This document shows positions 41,837-49,226 of a stretch of 53,816 nt of DNA, piece by piece; the first letter of the stretch is position 1; every line of letters begins with the position of its first letter. The stretch is from NCBI GenBank assembly GCA_028711995.1, contig JAQTRE010000007.1, forward strand, positions 1-53,816, in the 5' to 3' direction. Source of the DNA: Dehalococcoidia bacterium (lineage in GTDB: Bacteria > Chloroflexota > Dehalococcoidia > SZUA-161 > SpSt-899). The position numbers were made by a program, and so were the translations under genes. Below the pieces are notes generated by a model that saw nothing but the letters and a program-made list of their open reading frames with translations, was not told the origin of the DNA and ran no database searches.

Positions 41837-42571
41837 ATGAAGAGGAAGAAGATAATACTGGCAACGATGCTGACTGTGGCATGCGTGCTGGTGGGGGCTC
41901 TGGCGACGCTCGCGATGTCGTCTCCCAACCATGACCTGTCTTGGGATGCGCTCTCCGGCGGCGGCGCGGAAAGGAGTTCGGCAAGCTATCGTTTGGGGGA
42001 TACGGTCGGCCAATCCTCAGCCATTGGCTCCTCGCAAAGTACCAACTACCGGCTGGGCGCTGGTTTCTGGTATGGGGTGCCGGTGGAAGCTTCGGTGGAG
42101 ATATCGGTTATTTTGCAGGGCTCGTCCCGCCTGGATGCGGGATGGGAGATTCCTCTTACGGTCAAGTTTTTGAATCCGGAAACCTCCTCCCCAGTTTATG
42201 AGTTCTACCCCAAAACCAGCAAGGACGGCAGTGTTGCGGTATGCACTGTGAATGGAGTTGCCCCCGGCACCTATGATATCACGGTTGACAGTGGTAACTC
42301 TCTGACAGGTGACAGCGGTACTACTCTTCAAAACATCAACTATGATGTGGTCATCAGTGCATCCGGTATGAACGTGAACATGGGCACCCTTCTGGAAGGA
42401 GACGCCAACAACGATGGCACTATTGATGGGATCGACTTCGGCATCTTGCAAGCCAAATTTATGACATCCGACCCTGCGGCTGATTTCGACCGCAACGGCA
42501 TCGTTGACATCTCGGACTTGGGATTGCTGGCGGTGAATTTCATGAAGACCAGTCCGGTGGAGGTGCCCTAA
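41837..42571 (+). CDS. Exported protein with a C-terminal dockerin-type domain
   Basis: A 244-residue exported protein with a signal peptide (LTVACVLVGALATLAM). It has a middle beta domain (YRLGDTVGQSSAIGSSQSTN; GSVAVCTVNGVAPGTYDITV). The C-terminus is a dockerin type I, two EF-hand-like calcium loops: GDANNDGTIDGIDFGILQAK and ADFDRNGIVDISDLGLLAVN. It starts 13 nt after the fiber-like gene and is co-transcribed, so it may attach to the other surface protein. No cohesin is encoded in this window. Confidence 0.8.
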   Translation: MKRKKIILATMLTVACVLVGALATLAMSSPNHDLSWDALSGGGAERSSASYRLGDTVGQSSAIGSSQSTNYRLGAGFWYGVPVEASVEISVILQGSSRLDAGWEIPLTVKFLNPETSSPVYEFYPKTSKDGSVAVCTVNGVAPGTYDITVDSGNSLTGDSGTTLQNINYDVVISASGMNVNMGTLLEGDANNDGTIDGIDFGILQAKFMTSDPAADFDRNGIVDISDLGLLAVNFMKTSPVEVP

Positions 42572-42610
42572 CGCAGTTATCAGTGGTCAGTCATCAGTAG
42601 TCAGTAGGGA

Positions 42611-42769
42611 CACAATCCCCTCTGATTCCCCTGCAAGAGAGGGGGAAGGAACATTTCCCTTCCGGGGGTTTGGGGGTGTCCCGTAGGGGGCCACGTTGCA
42701 ACGTGCCCTTACAGTCCCCCAACGAGTGGGGGTTAGGGGGTTGAGTCAGAATATTTCAGTAGCCTGTTA
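42611..42769. repeat. Dispersed repeat family 1, copy C, with nested palindrome
   Basis: Shares CCTTCCGGGGGTTTGGGGGT, CCAACGAGTGGGGGTTAGGG and GAGTCAGAATATTTCAG with copy A. A second palindrome, GGGCCACGTTGCAACGTGCC (within 42683-42712), is inserted inside it. The right end (CTGTTA) contains the TAA stop of aspS. Confidence 0.8.
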
Positions 42770-44575
42770 TGATTCTTGCCGGATTATCAGGTGCAGATCT
42801 CTCAATTGTTGTTCGGAGACTGCGTCCGGGGCATTGCTCATCAGATCGGTGGCCGTCTTGGTCTTGGGGAAGGCGATCACCTCCCGGATGTTCTCCTCAC
42901 CGGCAAGCAGCATCACAAAGCGGTCGATTCCCGGTGCGATGCCGCCATGCGGCGGCGCGCCAAAACTGAGAGCTTCCAGCATGTGCCCGAAGAGTTCCTG
43001 AATCTTCTCATCGGGATAGCCCAGAACCTGGAATATCTTCTTCTGCAACCGGCTATCGTGAATCCTGATCGAGCCGCTGGAGAGTTCGGACCCGTTACAG
43101 ACAAAATCGTAGTGCCTGGCCCGGACTTTGCCCGGATCCGTATCGAGGAAATGAATATCCTCCGCATGAGGCGCAGTGAAGGGGTGATGCACAAAGTCCC
43201 ACTTATTGGTTTCTTTGTTCCACTCCATCAGGGGGAAGTCCAGAATAAAGGCGAAGACCATGGTGTTCGGATCGGCAAGTTTCAGCCTGTTGGCCATTTC
43301 CATGCGAAGCTGACCGAGCGACGTATTGACAACCCCTGCCTTGTCTGCCCCAATGAGCAACAGATCGCCCGGTTTGGCATTGAACCGTTTGGCGATTGCC
43401 CGCACCTGTTCGATGGTGAAGAACTTGGTCACCTGAGAGCGGACGTTCTCTAGGGTGAGATCATCCAGTGAAGCGGAGGGGTCGCCTTCGAGCGCCATTG
43501 TCACCAGCCCTTTGGCTCCCCGGATTCTGACGTACTCCACCAGTTCCCCTTGCTGCTTTCGTGAATAATCGGCGCAGCCTGGGGCAGCGAATCCTTTCAC
43601 GATCCCGCCTTCGGCAATTGCCGAGCGGAACACTCCGAATTCGGAATTGGCCACAATATCGGAGATATCGGCCAGTTCCAGACCGTAGCGGAGATCGGGT
43701 TTGTCGTTGCCGAACCGCGCCATCGAATCGGCGTAAGAAAGGCGCGGGAAAGGCTTGGTGATCTTGACTTCAGGTTTGATCTTCTCCATCAACGAAGTGA
43801 AGAGCGATTCGATCAGCTCCAGGATATCTTCCTCATCGATGAAGCTCATCTCGATATCAAGCTGCGTGAACTCCGGCTGCCGATCGGCTCGCTGATCTTC
43901 ATCACGGAAGCACCGGGCCACCTGATAGTATTTCTCGAACCCGGAAACCATCAGCAGCTGTTTGAGCTGCTGAGGTGATTGAGGCAAAGCGTAGAACTTG
44001 CCGGGATAAAGGCGGCTGGGAACCAGATAGTCCCGCGCTCCTTCCGGCGTGCTTTTGAACAGGATCGGTGTTTCAATTTCAACAAACCCTCGGGCATCGA
44101 GGAAGTCTCGCATGAATTTGATGACGCGGTGGCGCAGCATCATATTGCGCTGCATTCGAGGTCGGCGGAGGTCAAGGTATCGATATTTGAGCCGGGCGCT
44201 CTCATCAATCTCGGCGTCATCACTCAGCGGCAAAGGCATGGGGTTAGACGCATTGAGAATCTCAGCATCGGCGGCAACAAGCTCGATCTGGCCGGTGGGA
44301 ATATTCGAGTTTTCGGTTCCCGCCGGGCGCCTTGTTATTTCTCCAGTGACCTTGAGAACGTATTCCGAGCGTACCTGATCGGCTATCTGATGTGCCTTCC
44401 CGGCTTTTTGAGGATCGAAGACCACCTGCAACAGGCCGTCCCGATCGCGAAGATCGATGAACACCAGCCCGCCGTGATCCCGCCTGCGGTTGACCCAGCC
44501 GGAAACGGTAACTTCCTGCCCGATATGGTTGGTATTGAGTTCGCTGCAACTGTGGGTTCTATATCTGTTTGCCAT
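42767..44575 (-). CDS. aspS: Aspartyl-tRNA synthetase, probably non-discriminating
   Basis: Class IIb aminoacyl-tRNA synthetase of 602 residues, full length. It has an N-terminal anticodon-binding OB fold (VSGWVNRRRDHGGLVFIDLR), a bacterial GAD insert, and catalytic motifs FTQLDIEMSFIDEEDI and PHGGIAPGIDRFVMLLAG. His in RRRDHGG and Gly in RRPAGTEN stand where residues of non-discriminating enzymes lie (His31 and Gly82 of the Pseudomonas enzyme), so it may also charge tRNA-Asn and need GatCAB. The stop codon falls in the end of repeat copy C. Confidence 0.95.
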   Translation of the reverse strand: MANRYRTHSCSELNTNHIGQEVTVSGWVNRRRDHGGLVFIDLRDRDGLLQVVFDPQKAGKAHQIADQVRSEYVLKVTGEITRRPAGTENSNIPTGQIELVAADAEILNASNPMPLPLSDDAEIDESARLKYRYLDLRRPRMQRNMMLRHRVIKFMRDFLDARGFVEIETPILFKSTPEGARDYLVPSRLYPGKFYALPQSPQQLKQLLMVSGFEKYYQVARCFRDEDQRADRQPEFTQLDIEMSFIDEEDILELIESLFTSLMEKIKPEVKITKPFPRLSYADSMARFGNDKPDLRYGLELADISDIVANSEFGVFRSAIAEGGIVKGFAAPGCADYSRKQQGELVEYVRIRGAKGLVTMALEGDPSASLDDLTLENVRSQVTKFFTIEQVRAIAKRFNAKPGDLLLIGADKAGVVNTSLGQLRMEMANRLKLADPNTMVFAFILDFPLMEWNKETNKWDFVHHPFTAPHAEDIHFLDTDPGKVRARHYDFVCNGSELSSGSIRIHDSRLQKKIFQVLGYPDEKIQELFGHMLEALSFGAPPHGGIAPGIDRFVMLLAGEENIREVIAFPKTKTATDLMSNAPDAVSEQQLRDLHLIIRQES

Positions 44576-44697
44576 CGTGGTTGATTATAGCCGAAGACAG
44601 CTTGGCCTGCAATCGGACCATCCATTGCTGAATTGCCTATGACACCATTGATATAGAGGCTATTAGCCCATGACAAAACAGATGATTTGTGTTATAA

Positions 44698-45219
44698 ATG
44701 ATCCAAGGATATATGGGATGGCTTGAACGGCACCTGAACTGGGCAGGGTTTTTCGGGCTTCTGCTGAGCCTCTGCATTGGTTTCACGGTATTCGTCATAA
44801 TCGACAGCCTGTGGCCGGTTACCGAAAACGAGGTGGCAAACTGGTTGGCAAGCGCCGTTCTTTTTGGCTCACCGCTTGTTCCATTTCGATGGGTGATCAA
44901 CAGAAAAGCTCAGAGCGAGACATTTCTCCTGATTGCCTGGATTCCCTTGTTTGGATGGACTGTCCCATTTGTTCTCTCCAACCGGAATCGAGCTTTTGTG
45001 ACGGGAGTTCAGCCGATGCGTGATGATTGTAGTGGCAGATGTCCTGGATGTGGCCGTGCCATTGAGCCGGAATGGGCTGTGTGTCCGCAGTGCCGGGCTT
45101 TCCTGATGCAGAAATGCCGCGCCTGTGGCCGGACTCAACGGGTGCACTGGTCATTTTGTCCTAATTGCGGCGGCTCCAATCTGATGCGATCGCAGGAGAA
45201 AGAAAGCCCGTCTCAGTGA
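44698..45219 (+). CDS. Membrane protein with C-terminal zinc ribbons
   Basis: A 173-residue protein. Two to three membrane helices (GFFGLLLSLCIGFTVFVIID; ETFLLIAWIPLFGWTVPFVL) are followed by double zinc ribbons with CPGCGRAIEPEWAVCPQC and CRACGR...FCPNCGG. A later ATG at 44713 has a better ribosome site (AAGG) and would shorten it by five residues. It is divergent from aspS and followed by another zinc-ribbon membrane protein, so the two may be one unit. Function unknown. Confidence 0.7.
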   Translation: MIQGYMGWLERHLNWAGFFGLLLSLCIGFTVFVIIDSLWPVTENEVANWLASAVLFGSPLVPFRWVINRKAQSETFLLIAWIPLFGWTVPFVLSNRNRAFVTGVQPMRDDCSGRCPGCGRAIEPEWAVCPQCRAFLMQKCRACGRTQRVHWSFCPNCGGSNLMRSQEKESPSQ

Positions 45220-45249
45220 CGGAATTAATAAAAGGAGGCGTTCAGATTG

Positions 45250-45981
45250 ATGCAAACCTGTCCGAACTGCGGAACCTTATTTGAAACGGATGCCAAATTC
45301 TGCGCCAAGTGCGGGCAACCGGCTCCGGCTGCAACTGCCGGAAGGTACGAAGCAACCGGGGGAAAGCTGGCCAATAAGGAAATCATGCTGCAAGCCAAAG
45401 AAGCATTGAGCGGCCATTGGGGCCTGGCCATCGGGACAGTGGTAGTAGCTTTCCTTCTCTATGAGCTACCCCTTATGTTGATCAACCTGTTTATCCCATT
45501 CTCCGGGACCGTGATAGGGTTCATCATTGGAGGACCAGCATGGCTTGGTATATCGATCTTCTTCCTCGCACTGTGTCGGAAGCAAAATGCGCAGCTTGAA
45601 CAAATATTCCAGGGTTTTAAAAGATTCAAGGTTGCGCTCTGTGCATATCTGCTCTTAAGTCTTTTTGTTTTGCTTTGGATGCTGCTCTTGATCATACCGG
45701 GGATCATAGCGGCTCTTTCCTACTCTCAAACGTTCTTTATCCTGGCTGAGGATGAGGCTATTGGTGCGCGGGATGCGCTCAGAAAAAGCAAACAGATGAT
45801 GGAAGGGAACCGGTGGAAGTTTTTCTGCCTGAATTGCCGGTTCATCGGATGGGGAATATTGTGCATTCTGACACTGGGAATTGGCTTCCTGTGGTTGATG
45901 CCCTATATGTCCGTCAGCTTTGCCCGGTTCTATGACGATGTGGCTGTAAAGCAAGCCGTCCCTCCTCCGCAGCCAGTTTGA
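45250..45981 (+). CDS. Zinc-ribbon membrane protein, DUF975-like
   Basis: A 243-residue protein with an N-terminal zinc ribbon (CPNCGTLFETDAKFCAKCGQ) and a C-terminal membrane part with several helices (AIGTVVVAFLLYELPLMLIN; LLSLFVLLWMLLLIIPGIIA; GWGILCILTLGIGFLWLMPY). The NRWKFFCLNCRFIGWG and ARDALRKSKQMM motifs fit the DUF975 family. AAGGAGG lies 11 nt before ATG 45250. Function unknown; probably envelope-related. Confidence 0.75.
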   Translation: MQTCPNCGTLFETDAKFCAKCGQPAPAATAGRYEATGGKLANKEIMLQAKEALSGHWGLAIGTVVVAFLLYELPLMLINLFIPFSGTVIGFIIGGPAWLGISIFFLALCRKQNAQLEQIFQGFKRFKVALCAYLLLSLFVLLWMLLLIIPGIIAALSYSQTFFILAEDEAIGARDALRKSKQMMEGNRWKFFCLNCRFIGWGILCILTLGIGFLWLMPYMSVSFARFYDDVAVKQAVPPPQPV

Positions 45982-45994
45982 GGAGTTCAAATTC

Positions 45995-46024
45995 AGGGGG
46001 CTCCGACAGAGGTCGGGGCCCCCT
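45995..46024. terminator. Bidirectional hairpin between convergent genes
   Basis: AGGGGGC (45995-46001) pairs with GCCCCCT (46018-46024), and CCGAC/GTCGG pair inside. It lies between the zinc-ribbon gene and the isochorismatase-like gene. Confidence 0.65.
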
Positions 46025-46043
46025 ATTGTGTTACGTCCATCGC

Positions 46044-46586
46044 CTATTTGACGATCCGGCTGATCTCCTTGAAGATATCGCCCTTGGCGGCTTTCAGTAT
46101 CTCGAAGAGGGCCATCTCCACGCAGGTGGGGAAGCAGCCGTGAATCTCGATTCGCTCCAGCGCGATCTGTTTTTCTGCCGGTTTCCGGGAGGAAACGGCG
46201 TCGGCTACCACGTGGACTTCATAGCCCAGTCGGGCCAGATCAGCGGCGGTCTGATGGACGCACACATGAGCCTCTATTCCTGTGAGCATCACTTGCCTTC
46301 GTCCTGTGGCCTTCAGCGCTGCCATGAATTCCTCGTTGCCGCAGCAACTGAAGCTGAACTTTGGAATTGGCTTGACCACATCCGCCAGCAGTTCGGCGAT
46401 TTCCGGGACCGTCGGGCCGAGGCCATTGGGGTTTTGCTCCAGTTGAATGATAGGTAACCCGAAGGCTTTTGCTCCCCGGATCAACTTTTTGAGATTCTCG
46501 ATCAGGGCTTCCTTTTCGTGCATTGCGGCCAACAGTTTGGTTTGCACATCGATGATAACCAGAACGGCTTTTTCTTGCTCAAGCAT
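46044..46586 (-). CDS. Isochorismatase-family cysteine hydrolase
   Basis: A 180-residue hydrolase of the isochorismatase superfamily. The catalytic triad is visible: Asp in VLVIIDVQTKLL, Lys near VVKPIPKFSFS, and Cys in MLTGIEAHVCVHQTA. Members cleave amides such as nicotinamide or vinyl ethers. The substrate is unknown. It is a single gene; repeat copy D lies upstream. Confidence 0.88.
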   Translation of the reverse strand: MLEQEKAVLVIIDVQTKLLAAMHEKEALIENLKKLIRGAKAFGLPIIQLEQNPNGLGPTVPEIAELLADVVKPIPKFSFSCCGNEEFMAALKATGRRQVMLTGIEAHVCVHQTAADLARLGYEVHVVADAVSSRKPAEKQIALERIEIHGCFPTCVEMALFEILKAAKGDIFKEISRIVK

Positions 46587-46622
46587 GAATCACTCCTGTT
46601 GATGAACCTCTGATTATGTGAT

Positions 46623-46701
46623 GCAGGATTCTTCCTGCCGTGGGTCTGGGGATGTCCCCCAGATTCTCCTTCCTCCCCCAAGATTGGGGGCAGGGGGTTG
46701 A
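46623..46701. repeat. Dispersed repeat family 1, diverged copy D
   Basis: Shares GGATTCTTCCTGCCGTGGGT, GATGTCCCCCAGATTC, CCTCCCCCAAGATTGGGGGC and GGGGGTTGA with the other copies, but lacks the TTTTTCAGCA end. Confidence 0.55.
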
Positions 46702-46890
46702 TTATCACCTGATCAGAGCTTCTTTAATCACCCGTATCTCTGAACGATTATAGCACAAGCATTTGGCGGAATGCCTTGCAAGGCAGACTATTTGGAAACA
46801 CAGGCATTCATGCGTCACCTTCACCTAGCAGCAAAAGGTACTGGCAACGGTCATCCCCCTCGGTCCCCCGATCTTGGGGGAAGAAGAATT

Positions 46891-46930
46891 GTTTGTGTGG
46901 AGCGGCCTCGCGAGGCCGCTCCACACAAAC
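46891..46930. repeat. 40-bp perfect palindrome
   Basis: GTTTGTGTGGAGCGGCCTCG followed directly by its exact reverse complement, with no spacer. It is of the REP type found in many genomes and is not next to a stop codon, so it is not a simple terminator. Confidence 0.9.
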
Positions 46931-47159
46931 TCCTATCTATGGGGGCGGAGAGGCACAAGAAAGCAAAGTATTCAGAGCATTATCAATCGCTGTGTTTTGG
47001 AGAACTACGTAGGGATCATCTCCAATATAAGGGGTTCTACGGATTCTCTCTCGATGTGATAGGTGATAGGATAGGGCAGAAGCTGGTGATATTGACAGGC
47101 CGGGCGTTATTCACTATCTTGGAATTTACCAGGCCCAATAACTTTGAAAGGAGGGACCC

Positions 47160-47738
47160 ATGGAGCACAAATTGCCGGAGTTGCCTTATGCCAAGGACGC
47201 GCTCACCCCTTATATATCGAGCGAGACCATCGAATACCATTATGGGAAACATCACAAGGCTTATGTGGATAATCTGAACAAACTCATTCCGGGAACTGAA
47301 TTCGGAAAAATGACCCTGGAGGAGATCGTCCGGAAAGCCTCCGGGGGCATTTACAACAATGCTGCCCAGATATGGAACCACTCGTTCTACTGGAACTGTC
47401 TGGCGCCTAAATCCGGCGGCGAGCCTTCCGGAGAGCTGGCCAATGCCATCAACAAGCAATTCGGGTCGTTCGCCAAGTTCAAAGAGCAGTTCTCCAATGC
47501 TGCGGTGACGCAGTTCGGATCGGGATGGGCATGGCTGGTGAGGAATGCCGATGGCAGCCTGGCGATTGAATCCACCGGCAATGCCGGGACGCCTTTCAAG
47601 GAAGGGAAAAAACCGCTGCTCACCTGCGATGTCTGGGAGCACGCTTATTATATCGACTACCGCAATGCCAGGGCCAAGTATGTTGAAGCCTACTGGAATC
47701 TGGTGAACTGGAAATTTGTTGCCGGTTACCTCAAATAG
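47160..47738 (+). CDS. Fe/Mn superoxide dismutase
   Basis: Removes superoxide in the cytoplasm. It has 192 residues of normal length. Metal ligands are His in [12 protein letters not shown], His in [13 protein letters not shown], and Asp/His in [10 protein letters not shown]. The Gln in NAAQIWNH and Ala in FGSGWAWLV are of the iron type. GAAAGGAGG lies just before the ATG. The enzyme gives an anaerobe some oxygen tolerance. Confidence 0.95.
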   Translation: MEHKLPELPYAKDALTPYISSETIEYHYGKHHKAYVDNLNKLIPGTEFGKMTLEEIVRKASGGIYNNAAQIWNHSFYWNCLAPKSGGEPSGELANAINKQFGSFAKFKEQFSNAAVTQFGSGWAWLVRNADGSLAIESTGNAGTPFKEGKKPLLTCDVWEHAYYIDYRNARAKYVEAYWNLVNWKFVAGYLK

Positions 47739-47763
47739 CGATTATTGATGCAGCCTGTTCCGG

Positions 47764-47802
47764 GAACGGATGGGGGCGCGAATATCGTGCTTCCATCCGT
47801 TC
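47764..47802. terminator. Hairpin between convergent genes
   Basis: GAACGGATGG (47764-47773) pairs with CCATCCGTTC (47793-47802). The right arm reaches the stop codon of the gene at 47801-48223, so it probably ends both transcripts. Confidence 0.55.
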
Positions 47803-48223
47803 ACTCTTTGATTCCGGAAGAAGCTAACAGGGCTCGCTTGCAAATGGCTTCAGCCGGCGTGAAGGCCCCTTTGCCGTAACGATCCCATATGCCTGCATCA
47901 AGGTATCCCCGTTCCATCATCAGAGTTACCACAGTCGTGGCAGCTGCGATATCCTCGGAGTAGTGTTGCAGAACGCCCCAGACGCTGTCGCCTTCGTTAT
48001 CTGTAAACCTTTCCATGTCATTGAAGAGTTTGTCTGATATAACCTCGTGGCCCATGACAATCTTTGCCACAACAATGTTCAGCTCTCTGCCGGGGCGCAT
48101 CGCCAGGATTTCTTCCCGGTTCAGCTTCCCCTTGCCTTTGAGCTTGCCCACGATCTCTTTGACTTCCGTTTCCTGCCATTTGTTTTTGGCTATCTCGCTG
48201 AGCATGTCATCGAACTGTTCCAT
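47801..48223 (-). CDS. Small protein with a phage-ABA-sandwich-like domain
   Basis: A 140-residue protein. The N-terminal third is helical (MSEIAKNKWQETEV; LKGKGKLNREEILA). The rest has the pattern GRELNIVVAKIVMGHEV, HYSEDIAAATTVVTLMMERG, GAFTPAEAICKRALLAS, which resembles the phage ABA sandwich domain (AGREMDALVAEKVMGW, YSTDIAAAW, AICRAAL) found in phage and genomic proteins of unknown role. The match is by memory of the pattern. It lies alone on the minus strand. Confidence 0.6.
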   Translation of the reverse strand: MEQFDDMLSEIAKNKWQETEVKEIVGKLKGKGKLNREEILAMRPGRELNIVVAKIVMGHEVISDKLFNDMERFTDNEGDSVWGVLQHYSEDIAAATTVVTLMMERGYLDAGIWDRYGKGAFTPAEAICKRALLASSGIKE

Positions 48224-48321
48224 TTCAATTCCTCCCGGACTAATGCCGCCAGCGCAGCAGCAACACGGCCGATTAGATGTTACCTGTACCGGCGGGGCCG
48301 GTCAAGTTAAAACCTTCTGAG

Positions 48322-48378
48322 GAAGGCCAAGTCAACCCCCATGCCCCCGGCAGGGAAGCATCCCAGCACCACTTTTAA
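48322..48378. repeat. Dispersed repeat family 1, diverged partial copy E
   Basis: Contains AACCCCCATGCCCCCGGCAG and GGAAGCATCCCAGCACC, which match the inverted form of copies A to D in outline. Truncated. Confidence 0.4.
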
Positions 48379-48435
48379 TTATAGTTTCCTTAGAACTTCT
48401 GGGATCGGAATCAGTCGCGTCGATTTGTGCCCTGT

Positions 48436-48502
48436 TTGTCGATGCGCTGTCATCTGCCTGTCACATCAAAGTTGTCAGGGAGGCTGGTCTCTGTGTTAGA
48501 AT
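48436..48502 (+). promoter_or_regulatory. PhoB-type boxes and -10 of the phoB/phoR-like operon
   Basis: CTGTCATCTGCCTGTCAC (48447-48464) is a direct match to the two 7-mers spaced by 4 nt of the Pho box. A third CTGTCA-like unit (TTGTCG, 48436) stands exactly 11 nt earlier. Another TTGTCA at 48472 is 14 nt further on. TAGAAT (48497-48502) is the likely -10. This points to autoregulation of the response regulator downstream. Confidence 0.7.
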
Positions 48503-48530
48503 TGATCCAAACTTCAAAAGGTGTAATCCG

Positions 48531-49226
48531 ATGTCGAATGCCAAGATATTGGTTGTGGATGACGAGCCGCCGATCCTGGATATGTTGACCTACAATCTGA
48601 AGCGGGCCAACTATGAGGTGATCACCTCTTCGGACGGGGAGCAGGCGGTCAATCTGGCTCAGCGGGAGCACCCCGATCTGGTTATCCTCGACCTGATGTT
48701 GCCCCGGCTTGATGGCCTGGAGGTGTGCCGCATCCTGCGTCGGGAACAGGATATCCCGATCATCATGCTCACTGCGCGGGACACCGAGGTAGATCGGGTG
48801 GTGGGGCTGGAACTGGGGGCGGACGATTATGTAGTGAAACCGTTCAGCGTTCGCGAGTTGATGGTCCGTGTCCGCAACGTGTTGAGGCGTGCCACCTATA
48901 TTGCCTCACCGACATCTTCAAGCAAGACTCAGGTCGGCAATTTGACTATCGATCCGGCCCGCCGAGAAGCCTTCCTTGACGCTGTGGCTTTGGATTTGAC
49001 TGCCCTTGAGTTTGAAGTGCTGCACGCTTTCGCCCGACACGCTGGAATGGCTTTGACTCGAGAGCAGCTTCTCCAGGAGGTCTGGGGCTACGATTATCTC
49101 GGCGATACCAGAGTGGTGGATGCCGTTATCAAGCGGCTGCGGAGCAAGTTGAATCAGGCCTCTTCCCAATCGGAAGTCATTATGACCATCCGCGGCGTCG
49201 GCTACAAGATGCTTTCACCGGAGTGA
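48531..49226 (+). CDS. PhoB/PhoP-like response regulator
   Basis: OmpR-family response regulator of 231 residues. The receiver has DDEP at 10-13, phospho-acceptor Asp54 (VILDLMLPRLDG) and Lys in VVKPFSV. The winged helix follows (LTALEFEVLHAFARHAGMAL; DTRVVDAVIKRLRSKL). The Pho boxes in front of the gene support a phosphate-type function. The kinase gene overlaps its end. Confidence 0.93.
   Translation: MSNAKILVVDDEPPILDMLTYNLKRANYEVITSSDGEQAVNLAQREHPDLVILDLMLPRLDGLEVCRILRREQDIPIIMLTARDTEVDRVVGLELGADDYVVKPFSVRELMVRVRNVLRRATYIASPTSSSKTQVGNLTIDPARREAFLDAVALDLTALEFEVLHAFARHAGMALTREQLLQEVWGYDYLGDTRVVDAVIKRLRSKLNQASSQSEVIMTIRGVGYKMLSPE

Larger units (their letters stand above)
46587..47159. other. 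Repeat-rich intergenic stretch before the superoxide dismutase gene
   Basis: About 570 bp without a gene. It holds repeat copy D (46623-46701), an inverted repeat CCCCCGATCTTGGGGG (46865-46880) and a 40-bp perfect palindrome at 46891-46930. No frame of protein-like composition was found. Confidence 0.5.
48224..48530. other. Intergenic stretch with repeat remnant and Pho-type control region
   Basis: About 300 bp. 48322-48378 is a diverged, inverted piece of repeat family 1. The promoter region of the phoB-like operon, with its boxes, occupies 48436-48502. Confidence 0.6.
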
